Source: Patella vulgata (taxonomy: Eukaryota > Mollusca > Gastropoda > Patellidae). Taken from it: a stretch of 64,000 nt of DNA. The stretch is from assembly GCF_932274485.2 (NCBI RefSeq), contig NC_065880.2:6673695-6737694 (forward strand), given 5' to 3'. Under the pieces are notes generated by a model, which was given only the letters and a program-made list of their open reading frames with translations, searched no databases and was not told the origin of the DNA. The first letter of the stretch is position 1. Each line of letters starts with the position of its first letter. The translations under genes were made by a program, and so were the position numbers. Below are positions 21,730-32,443 of the stretch, piece after piece.

Positions 21730-22110
21730 CTTACTGAAACAAGAGTAGTGTTTTTGTTTTGTTTTTTTCTTGTACAATGTTTACTCACAACATTTAAATA
21801 CAACATATACATTAGGATGCATTCATGTATGCATTAATATACAACATCATGAATTGGTTGAAAAAAAAAAGGGTTGAAGAGTGCGTATCTACACTGAAAT
21901 AAAAACTTTTTTCTTTTTTTTTTTTTTTAAAAATAGTCAATGCTTATCTCAATATTTAATGAGGGCTTAATACGAAACTGTGGCTTAAAATCTGTAACAC
22001 TTTTACTGCGTAGTATTCTTTGAATGACGTTTAGTAATTCGAATATAATCAAAGAACATACTTTTTATGGAGAACAATTTTTATGGTTTATTTTACTGCG
22101 ACGCAATTTC
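21730..22110. other. AT-rich intergenic stretch
   Basis: T- and A-runs only; no gene or clear repeat seen. Confidence 0.4.
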
Positions 22111-22112
22111 GC

Positions 22113-22466
22113 CAATCTGATTTCGTTTCTATTTCTATAGTTCAAAATTTCGTTTTACTTTTCTTTACTACACAAGGACCTGGAAGACTTGTTATATAAC
22201 CCGCGTTCTAGATGATGCGAGGAAATTTGTCAATGAAATGGTCTGTTGCAGTGGGTTCTTGGCGTGTGATACACGGAACTGTGGGTAACCCACTAGAAAC
22301 ATCAAAGCTGATCGGTTAATCAAGGGTCTGACGTCATAGGTCAAAAATCGCTCGTATGGCCCCTGACGCGACCCCCGAGTACAACTAGTCAGATCTTAAT
22401 GTAGTAGAGGCCATCGAAAGTATAGAAAACGAAACGAAATAAAGATCTGTATTTTAATAAGAATAT
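22113..22466 (+). mobile_element. MITE family B copy
   Basis: Family B: ~340 bp with inverted ends built on ATCTGTATTTTAATCAGATT and ATTTCGTTTCGTTTTTTATA. Interior has AGTTGTTATATAACC and GTAGAGGCCATCG, and also GTCTGACGTCATAGGTCAAA. Other copies are near 32.6, 53.3 and 60.3 kb. Confidence 0.75.
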
Positions 22467-22540
22467 AATTTCTCAATAATTAGGTCGTTGTTAGTTTATA
22501 CCATTATAAAATATACTTAAACATACATTATGACGTCACA

Positions 22541-23050
22541 TCAATAATACATTCTACAGTAGATATCGCTTGTGTGATATATTTCATAATCTACTGCGAT
22601 ATCTCCTTAGGAGATATCGCTTTACATGAATTTGATTGGTCAGTTGAAAAGGAACTACTTTTTTTATTTTCAAAGAACAGTTCATTTATTATTAAAAGTA
22701 ACTTTTTTTTTTATTAAAAATGAACTATTATTATTCAATTGACCTTGATGGAAACACTGGGTCAATATAAAGGACTTTGCAATGTTTGAATTGCTGTCAA
22801 AAAATGATGTATCACTACGCCTTAATGTTCAGTAAAAGTGAAATCTACAGCAAAGAATTATATTTATCTATTTGTTCATGTAAGAAGGGATTGGGTGATA
22901 AATAAAATCTCCTACTGGACTTTTTTGATATCAAAAAATATCAACACTCGTTGATAAAGTAAAAAAAAACCCGGGAGAGCCTCGTTTTTTGTTATTTAAT
23001 CAACTTGTGTTGATATTTTTTGATATCAAAAAAGACTGGTAGGAAATTCT
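22541..23050 (+). mobile_element. Dispersed element E, copy 1
   Basis: About 370 bp is shared almost unchanged with 27186-27578 (for example GGACTTTGCAATGTTTGAAT and GAAATCTACAGCAAAGAATT). Near the 3' end TTTTTTGATATCAAAAAATA forms strong inverted repeats. This copy has an extra ~65-bp TAGATATCGC-rich piece near 22562-22625. Confidence 0.75.
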
Positions 23051-23051
23051 C

Positions 23052-23445
23052 TATATAGCTAAATCTGCCTATTGCAGGTCTTTTTTTAGGCCTGAAATGT
23101 TATATAAACTATTAATTAAACATTAATTAACAAAGCAAGACCATAATCTAATCAACTCTCGATGGCATCGGATACTCGAGATTTTAACTACATTAAAACG
23201 GTTCGCTATTTAATTTAAAAATGGGAAAGCGAGGCTAAGTCACGATTATACCAATGCCCTGGTTACCACTGTGCACACATCTTGTCAAAACTACAAACAA
23301 TGATAACTTGGCTGAGAATGAAGTAATTTGAATGAAATTTTCAATATTTTCTTTTTTTATCATCTATTTTTGAATTATTATAGCAAGAATGACCAACTCT
23401 TTATTAAACTCTTAACTAATGTATCTTTAACATGCCTGATAACGC
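23052..23445 (+). mobile_element. MITE family A copy
   Basis: GCTAAATCTGCCTATTGCAG to the terminal AACTCTTTATTAAACTC. It lies directly against element E. Confidence 0.7.
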
Positions 23446-23652
23446 CTTGTGAAATCTTGTTAAAACGTCGCCGTGAAATAAACCAGTAATTGTTATCCAT
23501 AAATAGTGTGTTATTTGATCATGTTGGATTATGTTTTGTATTGAAACAAATTATTCTACAACATAAAATATGGAGTAGCGGTTTATAAGGAAATATTGAT
23601 TATATCTCAGCTATACACCGATATATTGGTAATAGGCTATCGAAGAGGGAAA

Positions 23653-24075
23653 TAACGTGAAATGGGGTTTAACGTCCTACTGTTCTGCTCCGAACTGGGC
23701 TAATGAAGAGGGGCATACGCCATACAGTGTGCTATGAGGGAAATTTTGTCTGGACAGCAGCACTACGGCCTACTCTTATATCGAATTTCAACCGCCATCG
23801 AAGAGAGAAATGAAATGGGGTTTAACTTCTACTTTGTCACACTAAAATAATGAAGAGGATTTATTTATTTATTTCTTCTTCAAGTAAAGGTTACAATATA
23901 ACAACAATAAGTATATGAAATAAGAACTATATGAAGAATCGTATGATTGGGATAGGATCTTTTACGTGCACGCCAATGTGTACACGGGACCTCGGGTTTT
24001 CGTCCCATCCGTACGACTAGACAGCTGTCCTTGTCAGGTCCTCCATCCTGCATCACTGACAAGGGGAAACGGAAA
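23653..24075 (-). mobile_element. SINE-B copy in two pieces
   Basis: 23653-23800 holds the 3' half up to ATATCGAATTTCAACC; 23950-24072 holds the next part from GGATCTTTTACGTGCACGCC to CATCACTGACAAGGGGAAAC. About 150 bp of other sequence separates them, consistent with a later insertion or duplication. Confidence 0.7.
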
Positions 24076-24139
24076 ATCGTATGATTGGGATGTGAAATGA
24101 GACGAGAATAGAGAAGTATGATCATTCGCCTTCCAAAGA

Positions 24140-24355
24140 GTATTTCGATTCCCCGGCTGTATGTGACAAGGAGTATGGACGCCTGTCCAACCTCGTGGGT
24201 TTTCTCCGGGTCCCCTGATTTCCCCCCACTGCTTAAAGACCCCTACGCGCAAGCGAATTATTGAAATAATATTGAACCATATGTTAGTCCCAAAATGACC
24301 TAGTTTGTGTCGAGTGGACGTTAAACCCCATTCCCCCCCCTCTCTCTCTCCAATG
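24140..24355 (+). mobile_element. SINE-A copy lacking the head
   Basis: From TTTCGATTCCCCGGCTGTAT to GTCGAGTGGACGTTAAACCC and a C/T tail. Confidence 0.8.
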
Positions 24356-24661
24356 ATTATTTTTTTTAAAAAAAAGGTTGATTATTTTATTTATTTCGAT
24401 CACTGTGTCTGTGAATTACAGTGTGTTAAACATGACGACGGATTTTCAACATAAATAGAAAGAACGAGTCTACAGATTTGGATCCCATTTCAGTGCATGC
24501 GCAGAACACCACGAGAAGACAATGAATTGCTACCAATCAATCAAACAATACAATCAATATTTAATTAACTGCACACCGCCATGAATTAAAAAAGATATAC
24601 ATTTTGAATTGTACGATATTGAAGCGGTGGTCTTGATATTTACATACACCATAGAACAGAT

Positions 24662-24945
24662 GACATGGGGTTTAACGTCCTACTGAGTTAATGAAGACGG
24701 GCATACACCATACAGTGTGCTATGAGGGAAATTTTGCCCGGGCAGCGGCACTATTGCCTACTCTTTTATCAAATTCCAACTGCCAATGGATCTTTTACAC
24801 GTACGCCAATGTATACACGGAACCTCGGGTTTTTGTCCCATCCGAACGACTAGACGACTGTCCTTGTCCGGCCCTCCGTCGGATAATCCCGATGAACTTT
24901 CTCGGCCAATGCAGGGATCGAACACGTGACCTCTAGGCTCCCTCG
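24662..24945 (-). mobile_element. SINE-B copy
   Basis: GGGGTTTAACGTCCTACTGA through CAGTGTGCTATGAGGGAAAT to GCAGGGATCGAACACGTGAC. It has a short internal loss at the GTCGGATAATCCCG junction. Confidence 0.8.
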
Positions 24946-25261
24946 TAGAAAAGATAGATCTTCTATAATGATATTATCTTTGCAAATTATAATTAATAAT
25001 TTCATCTTATTTTACGGCACTTCTTCTTTGGGGATTGGAGATTGGGAAAGGGGGAGGGGGCGTGCTCCTCGAACAAAACCCCACAAGTCCTCGCCAATAC
25101 AGGTATGACAGAAATAAGACTTGGCATGCTTGTTCTTTGGGCAATTGCGCATATCACGTTGCGATTTCCAAATGGCAGTTACGGTGTCATGGTCGCACTC
25201 ATTTAAAAAGTTGTGGAAACCGTCTTCTGTTTTTGTTGCTAAGTCTACATCCTTCAACTTC

Positions 25262-25395
25262 GTATGTTTACTTGAAATCCTCCGGTTTCCTCCCACTGCT
25301 AAAGACCTCTACGCGCAGATGGAACCATATGTTACTCCCGAAATGAAGGTCTAATGAAGGTCCCCCTCTCTCTCTCTCTCTCTCTCTCTCGCTCG
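25262..25395 (+). mobile_element. SINE-A 3' fragment
   Basis: TCCTCCGGTTTCCTCCCACT, GACCTCTACGCGCA and a (CT)n tail. Confidence 0.65.
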
Positions 25396-25619
25396 CTTTA
25401 ACCACTCCCGGGCTCACCTATAACGTTTTAACTTATAGCACTATCTTGATGTGACGTCACAATTTGAATAAAGCTGTCCACCCCTCTGTATATACATGTA
25501 ACACAAAGGATTTTTCTACTAACTCTACATCACCATACATGTCACCGCAGTAATTTGATTTTGTTTACCTCCATTGTAAATACAGAGTATAAACTGTAAT
25601 AAATTGTGTTACCTGAACA

Positions 25620-26032
25620 TACATTATGCAAGAGGTAAATCTGCCTATTGCAGATCTTCCTTTAGGCCTGAAATGTTATCTAAATTATTTAATTAGACAT
25701 TAATTAACTTATCTTGACTGCCTTGATTGTTAAACAGCTAAATCTTTTGGCTTCAAATGTTAAACTATTAATTAAACATTAATTAACATGAAATCTCTTA
25801 AGCATCGGATGACAGAGATTGAAATGGATTAGGACGCCCGTATGATTGAAAAACTTAACTATAAAATGAAGAATCGAGTCTCAATTGTTCACTACGATAA
25901 TAAACAATCCGCACTACATCTTCCAAAAAAAATAACTTCTCCCAAGAGAAAGTACTTTGAATGGTATTTTAAATATATAGTATAGCAAAAACGATCAACT
26001 CTTTTTCTAAATCTCACATAATGCGTTACTTC
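25620..26032 (+). mobile_element. MITE family A copy, partly duplicated
   Basis: TTATGCAAGAGGTAAATCTG at the start. The ATTAATTAAACATTAATTAA core occurs twice (25690, 25770), then ATCAACTCTTTTTCTAAATC at the end. Confidence 0.65.
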
Positions 26033-26211
26033 TAGGTTCCGACTGTCATGCGATGCGTTACGATAGGATTGTCCCTGGTGAGTCCACGATCTGTTACGTG
26101 GATATATGTTCGGAAACGTTTTAATACGATCAACACGATTACTACGATTGATCTGATAGGATCCCCACGATTATTGTTATAAATAGGCTTTCGCGGTACT
26201 TCTTGGAAACC

Positions 26212-26490
26212 GATTAATATATATATTGTGTGTTGTCGATGGAAGCGACGTATCATGTGTATGGTTATATCTTGTCATTTAGGTTTTGTTTATCTGTGGT
26301 GCTGTCCTCCTCTATTTACTATAGTGGAGTTATATAATACTGTTATAAGAAGACTTTCGCCCAATACCCCTGAGAAACAGATTGATATATTGTGAGTTGT
26401 CGATGGAAACCATGTATCATGTCTTGTCTTTTAGATTTTGTGTATCTGTGGTGTTGTCCTCCTCTATTTACTAGTGGAGTTATAATAATA
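26212..26490. repeat. Direct duplication, ~105-130 bp units
   Basis: GTTGTCGATGGAAGCGACG... at 26230 and GTTGTCGATGGAAACCATG... at 26397 are followed by the same GTGGTG(C/T)TGTCCTCCTCTAT word and TAGTGGAGTTATA, about 167 bp apart. Confidence 0.75.
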
Positions 26491-26780
26491 TTTAATATCG
26501 TACATGTTATTGCTATAGATTTATTAAATATAGGTTCACCTGGTATATACGGCTTAATTATAGATTTATTATTGAGTTGTAGCTTAATAGTGATATATGC
26601 CTTCGTAATAGTTTATTACGTTCCGCTCTCCTAATTCTCTTGCTTGAATACAATAATTCACTTGTTATTGTTGTCAAGAAAGCAAACAGAAAGAAACATA
26701 AATGGAGAGAATATGCGTCAGGTAATAATATAAAAAATATAGGACAGTCTGACTGCTCTTTTTTGTATTAAGTATCCGGT
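26491..26780. other. AT-rich intergenic stretch
   Basis: The open frame here is hydrophobic by AT composition only. No feature seen. Confidence 0.35.
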
Positions 26781-26784
26781 TCTA

Positions 26785-27035
26785 GAAAGAGCGAGGGAGA
26801 GAGAGAGAGGGGGAGAAAGAGAGAGGGGGAGAGAGAGAGAGAGAGATAGAGAGGTTTAACGTCCACTCGACACAAACTAGACAATTTCGGGACTAACAGG
26901 AGTCAATTTTATTTCGATCATTCGCTTGCGCGTAGGGCTCTTTAGCAGTGGGAGGAAACCGGAGGACTCGGAGAAAACCTACGAGCTTGGATAAAACGAC
27001 CCTACTCCTTGTCACGTACAACCGGTCGTTCGGTA
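26785..27035 (-). mobile_element. SINE-A copy, minus strand
   Basis: (GA)n tail, GTTTAACGTCCACTCGACAC, ATTCGCTTGCGCGTAGGGC, and the centre to TTGTCACGTACAACCGG. Confidence 0.8.
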
Positions 27036-27185
27036 ATAAGCAGTAATTGTATTCCATATATAGAATTGTGACCTGTACGTATGGTAGCACGTCTCCTCTT
27101 ATTTCCAATTCTAATTACATGTAATTTTATCTAAATCACAACTTTTATTTATCAAATATACTCTTTGTATCTCTTTTTATAACCC

Positions 27186-27578
27186 AATAATACATTCTAC
27201 AGTGATGAATTTGATTGGTCAGTTGAAAAGGAACTACTTTTTTTATTTTCAAAGTACAGTTCATTTCTTATTAAAGTAACTTTTGTTTTTTATTAAAAAT
27301 GAACTATTGTTATTCAATTGACCTTGATGGAAACACTGGGTCAATATAAAGGACTTTGCAATGGTTGAATTGCTGTCAAAAAATGATGTATCACTACGCC
27401 GTAATGTTCAGTAAAAGTGAAATCTACAGCAAAGAATTATATTTATCTATTTGTGCATGTAAGAAGGGATTGGGTGATAAATAAAATCTCCTACTCGTCT
27501 TTTTTGATATCAAAAAATATCAACACTCGTTGATAAAGTAAAAAAAACTCAAAAAAGACTGGAAGGAGATGCTCTATT
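27186..27578 (+). mobile_element. Dispersed element E, copy 2
   Basis: Matches copy 1 closely from CATTCTACAG to AAAAGACTGG but lacks the TAGATATCGC piece and part of the terminal palindrome. Confidence 0.75.
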
Positions 27579-27604
27579 TATTATGTAAATGTAATATTGT
27601 CTTT

Positions 27605-27725
27605 ATAAAGCGCACAAGCGACCCCACTCCTTGTCACGTACCACTGGGGAATCGAAACAACGTCAGTTAACTCAATGACAGACCTTATGATACAGCGCGC
27701 ACATGCTAGCCATTCGCACCCCCCT
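27605..27725 (-). mobile_element. SINE-A head fragment, minus strand
   Basis: CACTCCTTGTCACGTACCAC to GCGCGCACATGCTAGCCATT. Confidence 0.65.
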
Positions 27726-27777
27726 CCCACCAGTTCTAGAAGGAATTTATGTAATATGATACTAGCTAAATTTGACA

Positions 27778-27780
<3 letters not shown>

Positions 27781-27811
<31 letters not shown>
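27781..27811. repeat. Poly-A run
   Basis: About 30 adenines in a row. Confidence 0.9.
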
Positions 27812-27812
<1 letters not shown>

Positions 27813-27973
27813 AGTATCTAGTAGAATGAGACATTTTATAACCTTCTATTTTATATCTTAACGAACTATTTTGATTCGTATGTTTTAGAAGTATTTTACT
27901 GCATCTGACCCTTGACCTATGAAAACAAAACTGCCTCCGTGAGAAATCAACGTGTTTATGGTCTTGCATATTG

Positions 27974-28252
27974 CGGGGTTGGATGGCTGAATGGTTAGCG
28001 TGTGAACGCTGTATCATAAAGTCTGTCATTGAGTCAACTGGCGTGGTTTCGATTCCCCAGTTGTACGTGACAAGGAGCAGGGTCGCCTGTCCAGCCTCGT
28101 GGGTTTTCTCCGGGTCCTCCGGTTCCTCCCACTGCTAAAGACCCCTGCCCGCAAGCGAATGATTGAAATAAAATTGAACCATGTGTTAGTCCCGAAATTA
28201 CCTAGTTTGTGTCAAGTGGACATTAAACCCTATTTACCTCTCTCTCTCTGTC
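27974..28252 (+). mobile_element. SINE-A copy, full length
   Basis: Head GGGGTTGGATGGCTGAATGG, B-box GGTTTCGATTCCCC, centre, GTCCCGAAATTACC and (CT)n tail. Confidence 0.88.
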
Positions 28253-28654
28253 TTGCATATTATGTTGAAAAGTCGGTAGATACGATCAATTGAGATGTAG
28301 CCGAATTAGAAAAACTTGTACGTCACAATCGAATTATTGATCAACGAAGGTGAAATAAAATTAAATAAAATGGGGTTTAAGGTAGCTAATTCCTTAACTC
28401 AGTATCATCCATATTGAAAACACGAATTATTTGACAATTTAAATGAACATTGATGTTGTGATCTTACCCAGAAAAGAAGTGCTTCTGATGTCCAATAATT
28501 AAGATAAAATAAACATATTATCACTGGTACCGTAATGCGTTTTAGCGCCATTTGTAACAAGGGACTCGAAGAACGAAAATAGGAATATTCCACAAATCAT
28601 GTCAAATGGTGACGTCATATTCTTATCTAGATATGATATGTTTGCTTCACATTT

Positions 28655-29075
28655 AACGAAAACGGACATACGCCATGCTGTGTTCCACGGGGGGTTCGAG
28701 GGGGGGGGGGGTCTGGTCTGACATCAATTCAATTGCACTGTCATGGGTTCTGTTCCGTGCTACAACTGAACGACTAGACACGGTCAGCCCCCCCCCCCCC
28801 GTGCTGCTCCAGTGACTCTTGGACAATCTTCCGGAACCGTCTCGGCTAGTAATAGGATCGAACCCCGGACCTCTTAGGTCATTTCGGGACCAACCTATGG
28901 TTTAATTTTATCACAATAAGTCGCTTGCGTGCAGTAATGGGAAACAGTAGTAACTGGATTAAACCCACGAGGAGGTTAGACAGGCGACCTTATACACAGG
29001 GAATCGAATCCCGATGATGCAACGTTAACCATTCGGTCATCCACCCCACTCCCACCCATCCTATTGAACAAGCGC
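28655..29075 (-). mobile_element. Degenerate SINE-B then SINE-A fragments
   Basis: 28660-28875 keeps ACGGACATACGCCATGCTGT and TCGGCTAGTAATAGGATCGA (SINE-B). 28876-29065 keeps TCATTTCGGGACCAAC and AACCATTCGGTCATCCACC (SINE-A). Poly-G and poly-C runs mark ageing. Confidence 0.5.
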
Positions 29076-29276
29076 CTTATTCACTGGGCCACCATGGTTG
29101 CATTAACATATATATTATCTTATAGACTCATGAATCTAGAAGTATTTCAATCTATTTGGCTGATTGTGTTTTATTGTCACCATACATACCATACATGGTG
29201 TAGCAATATAATTTTCAATCGATATTAAAGTTACTTTAACATATAAGCTTTGTTTTTATCCGCTGTGTAATATCGG

Positions 29277-29530
29277 GCGTGGTGGGGGGGGGGCGAATGG
29301 TTAGCGCGTGCGCGCTGTATCATTAGGTCTGTCATTAAGTCAACTGGCGTGGTTTACGTTCCTCGCTTGTACGTGACAAGGAGTAGGATCGCCTGTCCAA
29401 AATCGGGGGTTTCCTCGGGGTCCACCAGTTTCCTCCCACTGCTAAAGACCCGAAATAAAAACTTGAACCATATGTTAATCCCGAAATGACCTAGTTTGTG
29501 TGGAGTGGAAGTCACCCCCCCCCCCCTGTT
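29277..29530 (+). mobile_element. SINE-A copy
   Basis: GGGGCGAATGGTTAGCGCGT, GTACGTGACAAGGAGTAGG and CCCGAAATGACCTAGTTTG. Tail is a poly-C run. Confidence 0.8.
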
Positions 29531-29853
29531 TAATCTATACATATGCTCTCCCCCTCCCTCCGCACACTCCCCCACCACACACAACCCCTACTGATTTAAG
29601 TGTGCCTCTTTAAGTTGTTTATACGTAAACGTGTTGATGTTGTTCAATCTTATTGTGTTATTCATCTAATGTATTGAAGCGATAAGTCTGTGCTTGGCTT
29701 ATATAACTATGTAAGATAAGTAGGTTTTTTTAGGTGATATACTACTGACTGATAAGTAAGCTATGACTCAGCCGAATGGAACAAATGTTTTTTATTCTTA
29801 TCTCAGTCATTTTACTGCAATAGTCCCACGGGTGCCATATTGTTATTGTGATA

Positions 29854-30014
29854 CAGGGGCCTGTTTCACGAAATTTTAACTTAAGATAAAATCCAAATTT
29901 TAGTAGATACTACAATTTTGATTGGCTAAGCACTAAAATCAATGTAATATTATCCAATCAAATTACTAAAATTTGGATTTTATCTTTGTTAAAATTTCGT
30001 GAAACAGGCCCCTG
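29854..30014. mobile_element. Short MITE with long, nearly perfect inverted repeats
   Basis: Left end CAGGGGCCTGTTTCACGAAA continuing TTTTAAC, and right end GTTAAAATTTCGTGAAACAG continuing GCCCCTG, are exact mirrors. The next bases (AAGATAAAATCCAAATTTTAGTA-type) also pair, leaving a small loop. A TA lies on each side (29852-29853; 30016-30017), suggesting a Tc1/mariner-like mover, unproven. Confidence 0.85.
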
Positions 30015-30017
30015 GTA

Positions 30018-30020
30018 AGT

Positions 30021-30054
<34 letters not shown>

Positions 30055-30175
30055 GGTGAGAGAGAGATGCAACCGGAGGATCCGGAGGTCCCTCATGGTA
30101 CGAGGTTGGTACAGCTACCCTACTCCTTGACTCAATGACAGACCTGCGTTAAACTACTAGACCCCACCCCCATTA
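30018..30175 (-). mobile_element. Degenerate SINE-A fragment
   Basis: (GA)n tail, then GAGGATCCGGAGG-like centre and GACTCAATGACAGACC. Confidence 0.5.
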
Positions 30176-30925
30176 AAGTTACAATTTCATATTTTCTAAG
30201 AAAGTCAAAACATAATTATTTCTATGTCTTTTGCTCAATAGGTTGTCAACTCACTATTATACGATCATAGACATTATTTCCCACAGTTAAAATTCATTGA
30301 CACCGGAAATAATAACAAAATTACCTCCCTTGTTTTCCTATTCCCCCGATGGAAAACCTATCTTCAAACGTTTGAATTTTAAGTTCAAAATGATATCTTT
30401 GTCAATTTCTCAACTGGCAATAGTGAATTATAGGATTAATAGGATTATTCTTTAACAAGGTAGGACTGTTTATAGATACGATCTATTTTAAGGCTTTATT
30501 TTAATACATTTTAAAAATAGAACTTAAAAATATGAAGTTGCAACTTTAAACAGATGCACTGTATTTACTATTATATAAATAACGAAAGGTAAGATCAGGG
30601 CGCCTTTACGGAGGTTGTGTAGTTCTATCCCTCTACTATATGTTGGGACTGTCGTTTCAAGTGTTACTAACGTTTGTTAGTAAATATGTGATTTCTTCCT
30701 CGCCACATGACCAAATATACTATTAATGACAAATGGTGTTACATATATAGTCGAGTTTAATAACATGTCTGTCAACATTTATTTTGTTTATTTATTTATT
30801 TAGTTTTATTTTATTTTACTCCTTTCAGATCCATACATATTACATTTCCAATGTCGTGATATGACTTTTCGTTATTTAACTCTTGATACTAATACTCTTG
30901 TGTAAAGGTAATTCAAATAGGAAAC
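30176..30925. other. No gene or clear repeat seen
   Basis: AT-rich unique-looking DNA with a short (ATTT)n run near 30785-30825. Confidence 0.4.
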
Positions 30926-30929
30926 ATCA

Positions 30930-31525
30930 CATAAGATGGATGAATATTACACCATCTACTGACTAGCGTTCACAAGGTGGGTGAATATTACACCATCTAC
31001 TGACCAGCGTGCACAAGGTGGATGAATATTACACCACCCAATGACTAGCGCGCACAAGATGGGTGAATATTACACCACCCAATGACTAGCGTGAACAAGG
31101 TGGGTGAATATTACACCACCCAATGACTAACGTGTACAAGGTGGTGAATATTACACCACCCAATGACTAGCGCGCACAAGATGGATGAATATTACACCAC
31201 CCAATGACAAACATGGACAAGATGGATGAATATTACACCACCCAATGACTAGCGCGCACAAGATGGGTGAATATTACACCACTAAATGACTAGCATGCAC
31301 AAGGTGGATGAATATTACACCACCCAATGATTAGCGTGCACAAGATGGGTGAATATTAAACCACCCAATGACTAGCGTGCACAAGATGGATGAATATTAC
31401 ACCACCCAATGACTAGCGTGCACAAGGTGGGTGAATACTACACCACCCAATGAATAGCGTGCACAAGGTGGATGAATATTACACAACCAAATGACTAGCG
31501 TGCACAAGGTGGGTGAATATCTGGC
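30930..31525. repeat. Minisatellite, ~42-bp unit, about 14 copies
   Basis: Unit contains GGTGAATATTACACCACCCA and ATGACTAGCGTGCACAAG with scattered substitutions between copies. The phase changes little, so it is a true tandem array. Confidence 0.93.
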
Positions 31526-31865
31526 TTAATTAGCCCATGACATGAAAATTCCCGAGCTTATTTTCGTGAACAGAATTATCTAGTTCTTACCGATTAGCTT
31601 CTGCGTCATCATTTATGATTGCGATCGTCACACCCCAATGACTGCTGACTGTGGGATACCCTAGGTTTGGGAATTACACTCCAGACTAAAATCTTTATGC
31701 CAGGTTCAAGTCTTATCATACATTGAGGCCAGTCATAGCAATCGCGTTGATCGTATCGAAACGTTTCTGAATGTACCACATCCTGGCCGCAATAGGAACA
31801 ATCCTATCATAAAGCATCGTACGGCAGTGGGAACCTAGCATAATGATATGTAGAATCTGTTATAT

Positions 31866-32095
31866 ACTATCATACGGTCTCTCATTGAGTCAACTGGCGG
31901 GGTTTCGATTCCCCGGTTGTACGTGACAAGGAGTAGGGTCGCCTTTCCAACCTCGTGGGTTTTCTCCGGGTCCTCCGGTTTTTCTCCCACTGCTAAAGAC
32001 CCCTACGCGCAAGCGAATTATTGAAATAAAATTGAACCATATGTTAGTCCCGAAATGACCTAGTTTGTGTCGAGTGGACGTTAAACCCCATTTCC

Positions 32096-32137
<42 letters not shown>

Positions 32138-32195
32138 GCCCAGTCGGTGCAGGAGAGTAGGACGTCCAGTCCCATTTGTTTTTCTTTCTGGTGCG
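31866..32195 (+). mobile_element. SINE-A copy followed by a SINE-B tail
   Basis: 31866-32134 is SINE-A from TACGGTCTCTCATTGAGTCA to the (CT)n tail. 32135-32180 continues as TTAGCCCAGTCGGTGCAG, a SINE-B 3' piece. Confidence 0.8.
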
Positions 32196-32376
32196 AAACT
32201 GGAATCGAGTAGGGGATTAACCGGTATTTTATTTTAAACAAATATAAATGAAATTTAATCCTACTATATTTTTTTTATGTTAATTGTGGGTGTCTATGTG
32301 GTGTTGATATTATTTTCAATTCTTTATAAGTTTGTCATGGTCCAAATCACTGAAATTATATTTCAGATGACTTGAA

Positions 32377-32443
32377 ATGGATATGAAAATACTGATAGCT
32401 TTTATTGCAGTGACTGGTTCGTTTGTTCTGACTCATGGTACAG
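32377..32443 (+). CDS. Receptor 1 exon 1: signal peptide
   Basis: MDMKILIAFIAVTGSFVLTH then GT: short basic start, hydrophobic core, likely cleavage near residue 20. Donor CAG/GTATGC, phase 1. A copy of this donor region lies 44 bp downstream (CAG/GTAAGC at 32488). Confidence 0.8.

Noticed and set aside
26392-26634. 80-codon hydrophobic frame that looks like membrane segments
   Set aside because: Overlaps a direct duplication in AT-rich DNA; hydrophobicity follows composition.
30930-31525. CRISPR-like array
   Set aside because: Units are contiguous without unique spacers, in animal DNA: a minisatellite.
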